The notes beneath the pieces were generated by a model. That model worked only from the letters and a program-made list of their open reading frames with translations, was not told the origin of the DNA and made no database searches. A DNA stretch of 64,000 nt, taken from NCBI RefSeq assembly GCF_003047285.1, contig NZ_PZYX01000015.1:22659-86658 (forward strand), in the 5' to 3' direction. Source of the stretch: Nocardioides allogilvus (GTDB lineage: Bacteria; Actinomycetota; Actinomycetes; Propionibacteriales; Nocardioidaceae). The position numbers and the translations under genes are program-made. Positions 1-9,280 of the stretch are shown in pieces (within the stretch, counting starts at the first letter, position 1; each line of letters starts with the position of its first letter).

Positions 1-888
1 CGAGACACCGCTCGGCACCCGGATGCTGTCGGTGGTCTCGCCCCGCAGGTCGGCTCGGCTGAACCAGCGCGCCTCGGCGAGCTCGGTGCCGTCGACCTCG
101 ATCTCGTGGGTGAGAGCCCGCGCGGTGAACCCCAGCATCAGGCTCCCCGGCAGCGGCCACGGCTGGTTGCCGAAGTAGGCGACGTCGCCGACGAGCACGC
201 CCGTCTCCTCCATCACCTCGCGCCGGACGGCGTCCTCGAGCGTCTCGCCCGGCTCGCAGAAGCCGGCCAGCGTGGAGAACCTGCCCTCGGGCCAGCTCGC
301 CTGCCGCCCGAGCAGGATCCTCTCCTCGTCGCTGCCCGGCTCCCCCGAGGTGACGGCCATGATCACCGCCGGGTCGGTGCGCGGGAACTGCGACTTCCCG
401 CACGCGGTGCACGTCAGCTCGTGACCGGCATGGGTCGACTCGAGCCCGCCGCCGCAGCGAGGACAGAACCGGGTCGCCCAGTGCCACTCGGCGAGACCGA
501 TCGCGTGGAAGAGCCACGGGATCTCGGCGGCCAGGGACTCCTCCCCCGCCACCAGCCGCGGGAAGAGCCCGCGCAACCCGATCCACTCGTCCCGCTCACC
601 CGGCACGTCGCCGGGGTCGGCGATCACCGCGAACCGGGTCACGCCGTCGGCGTGGCCCAGCAGGACGCGGCGTCCCTCGGGCGCCTCGGCGGGCTTGATC
701 CAGTGCACCGCCCCGTCGACCGGGCGCAGCCTCGTCCCGGCGAGCACCAGCACCCGCGTCGACTCCTCCGCCCACCGCTCGGCCAGCCAGGCCTCGTCCG
801 TGCGGCGCATCCCCTCCCGGTCGTGCGCGTGGGCCGACAGGGCGACGTGGGGCAGCTCGCGGGTCACGGGTCCTAGGGTGCCATCCAT
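1..888 (-). CDS. nudC: NAD(+)/NADH diphosphatase NudC (3' end outside window)
   Basis: Nudix hydrolase that splits NAD(H), and in other bacteria NAD-capped RNA, into NMN(H) and AMP. The minus-strand frame shows a variable N-terminal domain, a four-cysteine zinc ribbon (CPRCGG, then CTACG) and a Nudix box beginning GFCEPGETLEDAV and ending REVMEETGV, followed by the SQPWP-like motif (GNQPWPLPGS) typical of NudC. About 296 codons are present and the stop lies beyond base 1. The start is uncertain: ATG at 888 would overlap the divergent deoD ATG at 887, while an in-frame GTG at 867 would leave room for a promoter. NudC lies next to AdnAB in mycobacteria too, which supports the call. Confidence 0.92.
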   Translation of the reverse strand, partial: MDGTLGPVTRELPHVALSAHAHDREGMRRTDEAWLAERWAEESTRVLVLAGTRLRPVDGAVHWIKPAEAPEGRRVLLGHADGVTRFAVIADPGDVPGERDEWIGLRGLFPRLVAGEESLAAEIPWLFHAIGLAEWHWATRFCPRCGGGLESTHAGHELTCTACGKSQFPRTDPAVIMAVTSGEPGSDEERILLGRQASWPEGRFSTLAGFCEPGETLEDAVRREVMEETGVLVGDVAYFGNQPWPLPGSLMLGFTARALTHEIEVDGTELAEARWFSRADLRGETTDSIRVPSGVS

Positions 889-1597
889 GAGCATCCACAT
901 CTCCGCCCAGCCCGGTGACATCGCGCCGGTCGTCCTGATGCCCGGCGACCCGTTGCGCGCGAAGTGGATCGCCGAGACGTTCCTCGACGACGCCGAGTGC
1001 TACAACGAGGTGCGCGGCATGCTCGGCTTCACCGGCACCTGGCGCGGCCGCCCGGTCTCGGTGCAGGGCTCCGGCATGGGCCAGCCGTCGCTGGCGATCT
1101 ACGTCAACGAGCTGTTGCGCGACTACGGCGTCGAGTCGATCGTCCGGGTCGGTTCGTGCGGGGCGCTCACGGAGAAGGTCGCGGTCCGCGACGTCATCCT
1201 GGCGAGCGGTGCCTGCACCGACTCCTCGATGAACACGCACCGCTTCGGCGGCTACGACTACGCCCCGGTGGCCGACTTCGGCCTGTTGCGTCGCGCGTAC
1301 GACGCCGCGCTGGCCATGCCCGACGTCACGACCCACGTCGGGCTCATCATGTCCAGCGACTCGTTCTACTCGCCGCGACCCGAGCTGGTGAAGCCGATGG
1401 TCGACCACGGCGTGCTCGCCGTGGAGATGGAGGCGAGTGCGCTCTACACGCTCGCAGCGGCGTACGACCGGAAGGCGCTGGTCGTGTGCACGGTCAGCGA
1501 CCACATCGTCACCGGTGAGGAGACCACCTCGACGGAGCGCGAGCAGACCTTCGGCGCCATGGTCGAGATCGCGCTCTCGGCTGCTCTGGAGGACTGA
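887..1597 (+). CDS. deoD: Purine-nucleoside phosphorylase, DeoD type
   Basis: Phosphorolysis of purine (deoxy)nucleosides to base and (deoxy)ribose-1-phosphate in cytosolic purine salvage. The 236-residue product has the length of hexameric DeoD enzymes. Visible family motifs are MPGDPLRAKWIAE near residue 17, the phosphate/ribose region GSGMGQPSL, RVGSCGAL, and VEMEASALY, whose Met-Glu pair contacts ribose. The ATG at 887 is preceded by AGGGTG at a suitable distance. It diverges from nudC with overlapping start codons and converges on adnB, with only 7 bases between the two stop codons. Longer upstream extensions of the frame run into nudC and lack family similarity. Confidence 0.93.
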   Translation: MSIHISAQPGDIAPVVLMPGDPLRAKWIAETFLDDAECYNEVRGMLGFTGTWRGRPVSVQGSGMGQPSLAIYVNELLRDYGVESIVRVGSCGALTEKVAVRDVILASGACTDSSMNTHRFGGYDYAPVADFGLLRRAYDAALAMPDVTTHVGLIMSSDSFYSPRPELVKPMVDHGVLAVEMEASALYTLAAAYDRKALVVCTVSDHIVTGEETTSTEREQTFGAMVEIALSAALED

Positions 1598-1608
1598 GCC
1601 GGGCTCAG
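1594..1608. terminator. Short palindrome holding both convergent stops
   Basis: A 15-base near-perfect palindrome (CTGAGCC-G-GGCTCAG) contains the deoD TGA on one strand and the adnB TGA on the other. The stem is only 7 bp with no T tract, so it is at most a weak bidirectional terminator. Confidence 0.35.
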
Positions 1609-4600
1609 CCCGAGACCAGCCCCTCGAGCTCGGCGCGACCCGGCAAGGAGTCGGGCTCGACCGTGCGCCCGGTCCGGACGTAGTGGAAGGCCGCGCGCAC
1701 CGAGGCCAGCGGCAGGTCGTGGATCTCGGCCCAGGCGAGGCGGTAGACCGCGAGCTGGAGCGGGTCGGCGGTCTCGTTGCGGCTGGTCTTCCAGTCGACG
1801 ATCAGGAAGGTCCCGTCGTCCTCGCGGTAGACCGCGTCGATCCGCCCGCGAACCACCTGCCCGGCCAGCACCAGCGCGAACGGCGCCTCCACGGAATGGG
1901 GTGCGCGGTCGGCGAAGGGGCCGTCCTCGAAGCTGCGGATGACGTCGCGCAGCTCCCCCGCGTCGTCGATGCCGGCGTCGGCACGCCCCCAGAGGTCGTC
2001 GGGCTCGATCAGCGCCTGCTGGCCGAAGCGCGCCTCGACCCACGCGTGGAAGTCGGTGCCGAAGCGGGCCTGGTGTGACGGCGGCCGCGGCATCGGCCTG
2101 GCCAGCTCACGAGCGAGCGCGTCGGGATCGTCGTGCAACCGGCCCAGCGCGGTGGCCGACAGGCTCGACGGCAACGGCACCGACACGTCCGTGGCACGAG
2201 CAGCCCTGGCCTCGGCCAGCAGCTGGGCGAGGTCGTCGTCCCAGTCGGCGACGCGCGCCGACTCGACCAGGTCGAGACCGGTGTCGGGAGCCGTCGGGTC
2301 GCTGGCGCGGACGAGCTCGGCCGCGGCCAGCCGACGCCGGGCCTCCTCGCCGGGACCCGGCACCGGCCAGGGGCGCGACGGGTCGACGTCGTCGTTGGGG
2401 TTGGGCGGACGCCCGGCAGGCTTGTCGAGCCACGCTCCGACGGGGGCGCCCCACTCGTCCAGCTGCTCGCGCACGACCTGCTGGTAGGCGGAGGGCCCGA
2501 ACGGAGTCGCCCGCTGGGCCCAGACGTAGGACGTGACGGCGAGGTGGTGGGCGGCGCGGGTGAACGCGACATAGCCCAGGCGGAGCTCCTCCTCGGCGTC
2601 GTGCTCGCGGGTCGCGGCGCGGTAGGCGTCGAGGGCCGCCTTGTCGTGGCCCTGCAGCTGAGGCTGGTCGGCGCGGTCGCCGCGCAGCGGTGCGGGCAGC
2701 ACAGCCGGCGACGACGTCCACAAGGTGCGCGAGCGGTTGCTCGGGAAGCGTGTCTCACCGACACCGACGCAGAACACCGAGGACCACTCGAGCCCCTTGG
2801 CGCGGTGGACGGTCAACAGCTTGACCGAGTCGGCGGCCGTGGGCGTGGCCACGTCGAGCCCGTTGCCCTGGTCGTCCTCGGCGGTGAGGTAGGCGAGCAG
2901 CGCCGGCAAGGTGACGTCGCCGTCGACGGACTGGAACTCCGCGACGGCCTTCACGAAGAGGTCGAGGTTGTCGCGACGAGCCGCTGCGGCCGGCGCGGTC
3001 GCCGAGGCGAGCTCGACGTCGACACCCGTGGTGTCGATGACCCGGCGGACGACGTCGAGCAGCGGGTCGCCGACATGGCTGCGGAGTCGCCGCAGCTCGC
3101 CGGCCAGCAGCTCGAAGCGCTCGCGGGCCTCGGGCGAGTAGGGCGCGTCACCCGGGTCGGCGAGGGCGTCGCTGAGGGCCGGCAGCTCGGAGACGTCCAC
3201 GCCGTCGGCGATCCGGAGCAGCTGCTGGGCGATCGAGGCTGCGTCGCCACGGTTGCGACCGCCGCCGATCTCGCCGGCGCGCTGGGCGAGCAACCGCAGG
3301 TCGCGTGGCCCGATGGCCCACCGGGGACCGGCCAGCAGGGTCAGCATCGCGGAGTTGGCGGTGACGTCGTGGAGCAGCGACAGGGTCGCGACGACCTCGG
3401 CCACCTCCGGCAGCCGGATCAGCCCGGAGAGGCCGACGATCTCCACCGGGATGCCCGCACCGGTCAGGGCGTCGTAGACCTCCTCGGCCTGGGCGTTGTC
3501 GCGGCTGAGCACCCCGATCTCGGCCCACGGGGTGCCGGCGTCGTGCACGCCGTGCACGGCCCGGGCGAGCCACTCGAGCTCGTCGACGGCACGCTCGAAG
3601 ACGTGCGTCTCGACCACGCCGTCGGGGGTGCCGTCCGGCGCCCGGAGCCTGGCCACCTTGTCGCCGTACGTCGCCAGCAGCGGCTCGGCCAGACGGTTGG
3701 CGACGTCGAGGATGCGGCGATCGGAGCGTCGGTTGACCGTCAGCGGCAGCCGGCCGGGCTCGCCGTCGGCGGCCGGGAACGTCTCCGCGAAGTTGAGGAT
3801 GTTGGAGACCGAGGCACCACGCCAGCCGTAGATCGCCTGGTTGGGGTCGCCGACGGCCATGACCGGGTGGCCGAGGCCGGACTCACGGTCGGGGCCGGAG
3901 AAGAGCCGCGCGAGCATGGTGGCCTGGGCCACCGAGGTGTCCTGGTATTCGTCGAGCAGGACGACCTTGAACCGGGACCGCTCCACCACCCCGACGTCGG
4001 GCTGCTGGGCGACCAGCCGGGCCGCCAGCGCGATCTGGTCGCCGAAGTCCATCAGGCCCAGGTCGGCCTTGAGCCGGCGATAGCCGCCCACGAGCTCGAG
4101 CAGCTCCGCGCGCCGGTCGAGGGCGTTGACGGCCTTGTCGATCGCGTCGAGGTAGGTCTTGCGGGCCTTGCCCTGCATCTCCTCCGCCCGGGCGAGCTCG
4201 AAGCCGCGCCGGGCCTCGCCGTCGACCCGCCGCACGTCGTCGGCCTCCACGAGGTGCTCACTCATCGCCCCGTCGAGGGCGAGCAGGTTTTGGATGACGG
4301 TCGCCGGGTGGTCGGAGAGCAGCTCGATGCGACCGGTGAAGCGGTCGATCACCCGGGCACCGAGCTGGTAGCGCGATGCATCCGAGACGACGCGGGTGTC
4401 GGGCTCGTGGCCGATGCGCAGGCCGTGATCGGTCAGCAGGTTGCCGGCATAGGCGTGGTAGGTCGCCACCACGGGTTCGAGCACGTCCTCGCCGTCGTCG
4501 ACGACCGACTGGTCGAGGAGGCCGGCCTTGGTCAGGGCGAGGTTGATCCGGCTGCGCAGCTCGGCGGCGGCCTTGGTGGTGAAGGTGAGCCCGAGGACCT

Positions 4601-4808
4601 CCTCGGGCCGGACCAGGCCGGTCGCGACGAGGTAGACGACGCGCTGGGCCATGAGGGTGGTCTTGCCGCTGCCGGCGCCGGCCACCACGACGGTGGGTCG
4701 CAGCTCGGCGGTGATCGCCTCCCACTGCTCCGGGCTCGGGGCGTGGCCGCCCATCAGGGCCTGCAGGTCGGCGGGGGTGTCGAGTCGGATCGGGGTCGCG
4801 GCGTTCAC
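1605..4808 (-). CDS. adnB: AdnB-type UvrD helicase with RecB-like nuclease
   Basis: Subunit of the AdnAB motor-nuclease that resects double-strand breaks for recombination in actinobacteria (known for mycobacteria). The 1067-residue product has Walker A GAGSGKT (44-50), LLDEYQDTSVAQ, GDPNQAIYGWRG, HRAKGLEWSSV and AFTRAAHHL helicase motifs, then a C-terminal PD-(D/E)XK nuclease with GRIDAVYRED, IVDWKTSR and QLAVYRLAW. No cysteine cluster is present, as expected for AdnB; in the known complex AdnB supplies the dominant 3'-strand motor. I chose GTG at 4808 because it forms a GTGA overlap with the adnA stop, implying translational coupling. A frame extension to 4862 would run inside adnA. Confidence 0.92.
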   Translation of the reverse strand: MNAATPIRLDTPADLQALMGGHAPSPEQWEAITAELRPTVVVAGAGSGKTTLMAQRVVYLVATGLVRPEEVLGLTFTTKAAAELRSRINLALTKAGLLDQSVVDDGEDVLEPVVATYHAYAGNLLTDHGLRIGHEPDTRVVSDASRYQLGARVIDRFTGRIELLSDHPATVIQNLLALDGAMSEHLVEADDVRRVDGEARRGFELARAEEMQGKARKTYLDAIDKAVNALDRRAELLELVGGYRRLKADLGLMDFGDQIALAARLVAQQPDVGVVERSRFKVVLLDEYQDTSVAQATMLARLFSGPDRESGLGHPVMAVGDPNQAIYGWRGASVSNILNFAETFPAADGEPGRLPLTVNRRSDRRILDVANRLAEPLLATYGDKVARLRAPDGTPDGVVETHVFERAVDELEWLARAVHGVHDAGTPWAEIGVLSRDNAQAEEVYDALTGAGIPVEIVGLSGLIRLPEVAEVVATLSLLHDVTANSAMLTLLAGPRWAIGPRDLRLLAQRAGEIGGGRNRGDAASIAQQLLRIADGVDVSELPALSDALADPGDAPYSPEARERFELLAGELRRLRSHVGDPLLDVVRRVIDTTGVDVELASATAPAAAARRDNLDLFVKAVAEFQSVDGDVTLPALLAYLTAEDDQGNGLDVATPTAADSVKLLTVHRAKGLEWSSVFCVGVGETRFPSNRSRTLWTSSPAVLPAPLRGDRADQPQLQGHDKAALDAYRAATREHDAEEELRLGYVAFTRAAHHLAVTSYVWAQRATPFGPSAYQQVVREQLDEWGAPVGAWLDKPAGRPPNPNDDVDPSRPWPVPGPGEEARRRLAAAELVRASDPTAPDTGLDLVESARVADWDDDLAQLLAEARAARATDVSVPLPSSLSATALGRLHDDPDALARELARPMPRPPSHQARFGTDFHAWVEARFGQQALIEPDDLWGRADAGIDDAGELRDVIRSFEDGPFADRAPHSVEAPFALVLAGQVVRGRIDAVYREDDGTFLIVDWKTSRNETADPLQLAVYRLAWAEIHDLPLASVRAAFHYVRTGRTVEPDSLPGRAELEGLVSG

Positions 4809-7800
4809 TGGACGGTCACCGAGCCTGCGCCCTTGGCCGGGCAGATCGAGACGAAGGTGCACTCACGGCAGTGCTGGCCGGGCACTGCGGGGAACGTCTC
4901 CTCGCGGACGAGGGTGGCTGCGCGGGCGAGCCCTGCTCGCAGCACGGCACGCTCGGGTCCGTCGTCGGCATGCGTCTCCTGGACCTGGACCTTGGCCGTC
5001 GTCGTGTCGTCCTGGAGGCCGAGCTGGACCAGCTCGGCGCCGCCGGAGCGCGTGGGCCGTCCGAGGCGCTCGTCGAGGGCGCCGGCGTCCACGGCGTACT
5101 GGTAGAGGGCGAGCTGGAGGTTGCCCTTGACCGCCGGTGCGGTCGGGGCCCCGCGACTGGTCTTGAAGTCGACCACGACGACCTCGCCGTCGGCGGTGAG
5201 CTCGAGCCGGTCGGCGGTGCCGTTGAGGGCAATCTCCTGCCCGTCGACCTCGACCACGGTCTTGAACCGCGTCTCCGAGTCGACGAACTCGCGCGGGTTG
5301 GAGCGGTGCCACTCCACGAAGCGGGTCAGGGCCTTGCGGATGCGGTCGTGCTCGCGCTTGCGCGACCACGGCGTGCGGAACGCGAGCCGTCCCCAGACCG
5401 CGTCGACCTCGAGCATCAGGACGTCGACGTCGGCGGCGAGCTCCCGGGTCGCCACCCGCTCCGCGAGCGCGTGCACGATCTGCCCCACGTTGGCGGCCTG
5501 GTGGGCGGCCGAGACGCCCCCCGCCTCCCGGGCGAAGAACCACTGGGCGGGGCACGTCAACAGGGACTCGAGCATGCTCGCCGAGACCGGCACCGGCCGG
5601 TCGGGGTCGCGCACCGGTCGTGGGGACCTGGTCGCGGAGCGGGTGCCCCACCAGGAGGCCGGGTCGGCCTGCGGCACGAGCTGGCGACCGCCGACCTCCT
5701 CGGCGGCCAGCGCCGCGAGCCGGCGCGCCGCGGCCTCGCGCAGCGGCGGTGAGGTGGCCGGGTCGGCGGCGGTCCGGCGCAGCTCGGCCACCAGCCCGCC
5801 GAGGGACAGCGGCCGGGGCGGGCGGCCGTCGCGGTGGACCGGACTGATCTCGAGCTCGGCCAGGAAGCGTGAGGGCTGCTCGCCCTCGTCATCGGTCGAC
5901 CGCACGGCCGTGACGACCAGGCGCTTGCGGGCGCGGGTGCAGGCGACGTAGAAGAGGCGGCGCTCCTCCATCAGCAGGGCCCGGGCGGTGACGGGAGGCA
6001 CGAGGTCGGGCGCACCCGACGGGTCGAGGCCGATGCGGTCGGCACCCAGCAGGCTGGAGCGACGACGCAGGTCGGGCCAGCCCTCCTGCTGCACGTGGGC
6101 GACGACGACGAGCTCCCACTCGAGGCCCTTGGACCGGTGGGCTGTCAGCAGCCGCACCGCCGAGCCACGCACCCCGCGCTCGGCGAGCGTGTCGCCGGGG
6201 ATCTGCTGGGCGATGAGGTTGGCGAAGAAGGCTCCGACGCCGACGTGGTCGCGGTGCTCGACCGCGCGGGCCGCCACCTCGAAGAGCGCGCAGATCGAGT
6301 CGAGGTCCTTGTGGGCGCGGCGGGCGCCGGCACCGCCCTGGTCGACCTGGCGGCGCAGCCGCTCCGGCCAGCCGGTGCCCGACCAGAGGTGCCAGAGCAC
6401 GTCCTCGACGCCGGCGCGCTGCTCGAGCAGCGCCGAACCCGAGCGCAGCAGGGCGGCCAGGGCACGGCAGCGCTCGACCTCCGGGCCGTCGAGGCCGGAC
6501 AGGAAGTCGTCGGCGACGACCGCGAGCCGCAACAGCTCGCGGCTCGTGCGCGGCGCGTCACCGGCCTTGTCGCGCGCACGCAGGCGGCGCACGAGCGCGC
6601 GCAGGTCACCCGCGTCGAGCCCGCCGAGCGGGGAGAGCAACAGGGACTCGATGCGTCCCGGGTCGAGGAAGTCGGGCGAGTCGGGGTCGGTGTTGTCGAG
6701 GTTGACCACCGCGCGGAGCCCGTCGAGCAGCGGGAGCACGGCCGGGTCACGCACGAGCGGCACGTCGTCGGAGGCGACCTCGACCGGCACCCCGGCGGCG
6801 GCGAGGGCGCGGCGCAACGGCGGGATGGAGGCCTGGCCGGACCGGACGAGGACGGCCATCTGCGACCAGTCGATGCCGTCCTCGAGGTGAGCGCGGCGCA
6901 GCAGGTCGGCGAGGTGCTCGGACTCGGCGCGGTCGGTGTCGAAGGTGTGCACCTCGACCCGGCCGTCGCCGTGGGGCCCGGGCACGGCCTCCGGGGTCAG
7001 GAACGCCTCGCGCGCCTCAGGACCGATGCTGCCGGTCAGCGGCAGCCTCGCCGCGATCCGGCCGGCCGCGAGCAGCAGGCGCGGCCCGAACCGGCGCGTG
7101 CGCCGCAGGACCAGGACCGGGGCCCGCTCCCCCGCCGCCGTCGGGAACTGGCCGGGGAAGTCGAGGATGCCGCGCACGTCGGTACCGCGGAAGCCGTAGA
7201 TCGACTGGTGGGGATCACCGACCACCGTGAGGTTGCGCCCGTCCCCGGCCAGCGCACGCAGCAGCGCGACCTGTCCGGGGTCGGTGTCCTGGTATTCGTC
7301 GACGAACACGTGGCTGAACCGCGCCCGCAGCTCGTCGCGATGGGCCTCGGCGGTGATGACCGCGCGGCGGATCAGGTCGGGGTAGTCGGTCGCACCGAGG
7401 TTGTCGAGGATCGTCAGGTATTGCTCGAGGAAGTGGCCGGCCGCGACGAACTCCGGGAGACCGTTGGCCGCGCCCAGCGCCGCCAGCCCGTCCGGGTCCA
7501 GCCCCTTCTCCCGGGCGCGCGAGAGCACGGCGTGCACCTCCCGGGTGAAGCCGCGGGTGCCGAGGGCGCTCGTGAGGGACTCGGGCCAGGTGATGGCCTC
7601 GGGGTTGTCGCTCAGCAGCTCGCGGAGCACGACATCGGCCTCGGGCGCCGACAGCAGCCGCAGGGGCGCGTCGTAGAGGTCGGCCGGGCTGTAGGTCCGG
7701 ATCAGCGCATAGGCGAAGGAGTGGAACGTCGAGCAGGTCGCCGCCGAGGTGGTGCGCCCGACGCGGGCGATCACCCGGTCGCGCAGCTGCTCGGCCGCCT

Positions 7801-8041
7801 TGCGGGAGAAGGTCAGGGCCAGGACCTGGTCGGGGTGCACGCCGCGCTGCTCGATCAGCTCCGCGATCGCCTCGACCATCGTGGTCGTCTTGCCGGTGCC
7901 GGGACCGGCCAGCACGAGCAGCGGCCCCCCGGCGTGGTCGACGACCGCCTGCTGGTGCTCGTCGAGGGTCGGCGGTGCCACGACCGACGCCGTCGCCCGG
8001 ACGAGGCGATAGCGCGTGCTCGGGGTGGGGGTCGCGGCCAT
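4805..8041 (-). CDS. adnA: AdnA-type UvrD helicase with Fe-S RecB-like nuclease
   Basis: Partner of AdnB. The 1078-residue product has Walker A GPGTGKT (46-52), FVDEYQDTDPGQ, GDPHQSIYGFRG, AHRSKGLEWELV and ACTRARKRL, followed by a nuclease domain with GTADRLEL, VVDFKTSRG and QLALYQYAV. Cysteines at about 830, 1058, 1061 and 1067 fit the C-Xn-CX2CX5C iron-sulfur pattern; in the mycobacterial structure AdnA carries this cluster and its nuclease cuts the 5' strand. All helicase motifs look canonical. ATG at 8041 is preferred; a TTG at 8053 is in frame. Upstream genes on the same strand are plsC and a membrane protein, and the downstream adnB overlaps. Confidence 0.92.
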   Translation of the reverse strand: MAATPTPSTRYRLVRATASVVAPPTLDEHQQAVVDHAGGPLLVLAGPGTGKTTTMVEAIAELIEQRGVHPDQVLALTFSRKAAEQLRDRVIARVGRTTSAATCSTFHSFAYALIRTYSPADLYDAPLRLLSAPEADVVLRELLSDNPEAITWPESLTSALGTRGFTREVHAVLSRAREKGLDPDGLAALGAANGLPEFVAAGHFLEQYLTILDNLGATDYPDLIRRAVITAEAHRDELRARFSHVFVDEYQDTDPGQVALLRALAGDGRNLTVVGDPHQSIYGFRGTDVRGILDFPGQFPTAAGERAPVLVLRRTRRFGPRLLLAAGRIAARLPLTGSIGPEAREAFLTPEAVPGPHGDGRVEVHTFDTDRAESEHLADLLRRAHLEDGIDWSQMAVLVRSGQASIPPLRRALAAAGVPVEVASDDVPLVRDPAVLPLLDGLRAVVNLDNTDPDSPDFLDPGRIESLLLSPLGGLDAGDLRALVRRLRARDKAGDAPRTSRELLRLAVVADDFLSGLDGPEVERCRALAALLRSGSALLEQRAGVEDVLWHLWSGTGWPERLRRQVDQGGAGARRAHKDLDSICALFEVAARAVEHRDHVGVGAFFANLIAQQIPGDTLAERGVRGSAVRLLTAHRSKGLEWELVVVAHVQQEGWPDLRRRSSLLGADRIGLDPSGAPDLVPPVTARALLMEERRLFYVACTRARKRLVVTAVRSTDDEGEQPSRFLAELEISPVHRDGRPPRPLSLGGLVAELRRTAADPATSPPLREAAARRLAALAAEEVGGRQLVPQADPASWWGTRSATRSPRPVRDPDRPVPVSASMLESLLTCPAQWFFAREAGGVSAAHQAANVGQIVHALAERVATRELAADVDVLMLEVDAVWGRLAFRTPWSRKREHDRIRKALTRFVEWHRSNPREFVDSETRFKTVVEVDGQEIALNGTADRLELTADGEVVVVDFKTSRGAPTAPAVKGNLQLALYQYAVDAGALDERLGRPTRSGGAELVQLGLQDDTTTAKVQVQETHADDGPERAVLRAGLARAATLVREETFPAVPGQHCRECTFVSICPAKGAGSVTVQ

Positions 8042-8083
8042 GGCTGCACTCAAACAGACGCCACCGACACTGGCCTCAGTGCC

Positions 8084-8764
8084 TCACGCCTCGGCGCCGC
8101 GGTCGTTGTAGGTCCCGGCCTCTTCCTGCCCGCTCAGCCCGGCGATCGCGGTCATGATCTCGTCGGTGAGCAGGCGGCGGGCCTTGCCCAGCGGCAGGTC
8201 GCCGTACCCCGCGGGCGAGATCGGCGGCCCGAACGCGACGCTCACCGGCGCGATCCGCGGCAGGGAGGCATCGACGGGCTGCACGTCCTGGGTGCCCGTC
8301 AGGCCGACCGGCACGACCGGCACCCCCGCGCTCAGCGCGAGGTGCGCGACGCCGGTGCGTCCGCGGTAGAGGCGCCCGTCGCGGGAGCGGGTGCCCTCGG
8401 GATAGATGCCGAACGCCTCGCCACGCCCGAGCACCTCGAGTGCCGTGTCCAGGCTGGCGATGGCCGCCTTGCTGTCGTCGCGGTCCACCGGCAGCATGCC
8501 CATGCCCTCGAACCAGGCCCGCACCAGCGCGCCCTTGATGCCCGGGCCGGTGAAGTAGTCGGACTTCGCCAGGAACACCACCTTGCGCGGCACCACGATC
8601 GGGATCATCGTGCTGTCGATGAAGCTCAGGTGGTTGCTGGCCAGGATCACGGCGCCCGAGCGGGGCACGTGCTCGAGGCCGGTGATGGTCGGACGCCAGA
8701 TCGCGCGGGCGATCGGTGGGACGACCGTGTGGACCGCGGCGAAGAACATGCTCGCCATTGTCAC
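8084..8764 (-). CDS. 1-acyl-sn-glycerol-3-phosphate acyltransferase family
   Basis: PlsC-family acyltransferase, expected to acylate lysophosphatidate at the membrane in phospholipid synthesis, although substrate choice cannot be read from sequence. The 226-residue product has the catalytic NHxxxxD motif (NHLSFID) near residue 43 and the substrate-binding block YPEGTRSRDG, plus a PVVPVGLTG segment. The GTG at 8764 directly follows the TAG of the upstream membrane-protein gene (ATG at 8758 is an alternative), so the two are probably cotranscribed. A 42-base gap separates it from adnA downstream. Confidence 0.88.
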   Translation of the reverse strand: MTMASMFFAAVHTVVPPIARAIWRPTITGLEHVPRSGAVILASNHLSFIDSTMIPIVVPRKVVFLAKSDYFTGPGIKGALVRAWFEGMGMLPVDRDDSKAAIASLDTALEVLGRGEAFGIYPEGTRSRDGRLYRGRTGVAHLALSAGVPVVPVGLTGTQDVQPVDASLPRIAPVSVAFGPPISPAGYGDLPLGKARRLLTDEIMTAIAGLSGQEEAGTYNDRGAEA

Positions 8765-9280
8765 CTAGGACGTCTCGGCGTCGGACGGCTCCCTGAACTG
8801 CATGCCGACGACGAGCCCCAGCACCGCCAGCACCCCGACGGCGAGCGGCCACATCAGCGGCTGCACGCCCTCGCCGTGTCCCACGACGACGGCATAGGCG
8901 ACCGGGGCCGGCACGTAGGCGAGCAGCCCGCGGCGTACCCACATCGTCACGAGCCTCCGGTCCAGCGCTGCGCGCACGGGCCCGTACGCCGCCAGCAGCC
9001 CGGCGACGTGGGCGCCGGTCAGCGCCAGGGCGACCAGGAGGACGCCCGGCCGCACCGGATCGGGCACCTTGAGCGCCCACCACCCCATCACCGTCAGCAG
9101 CACGAGCGGCCCGACGGGCAGCTCAGGGAGGACGGCCCAGGCGCACGACGCCCCCACGACCAGCAGCACGAGCAGGACCGGCGGCTGCACCGGCGCGACG
9201 AGGAACGCGACCGACGGCAGGACGGCCAGCAGGATGCGGCAGGCCACCTGGCTGCGGCTCCAGGAGCGCCAGGACGTCAT
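8765..9280 (-). CDS. Multi-pass membrane protein of the MoxR/DUF58 operon
   Basis: A 171-residue hydrophobic protein with about five or six predicted membrane segments (for example VLLVLLVVGASCAWAVL and WPLAVGVLAVLGLVVG) and no recognised catalytic motif. ATG at 9280 makes an ATGA overlap with the DUF58 gene stop, so that start is favoured over the longer frame to 9358, whose extra residues are arginine/proline-rich out-of-frame DUF58 sequence. Its position downstream of moxR and DUF58 suggests a role in that envelope-linked operon. I do not recognise the family. Confidence 0.75.
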   Translation of the reverse strand: MTSWRSWSRSQVACRILLAVLPSVAFLVAPVQPPVLLVLLVVGASCAWAVLPELPVGPLVLLTVMGWWALKVPDPVRPGVLLVALALTGAHVAGLLAAYGPVRAALDRRLVTMWVRRGLLAYVPAPVAYAVVVGHGEGVQPLMWPLAVGVLAVLGLVVGMQFREPSDAETS

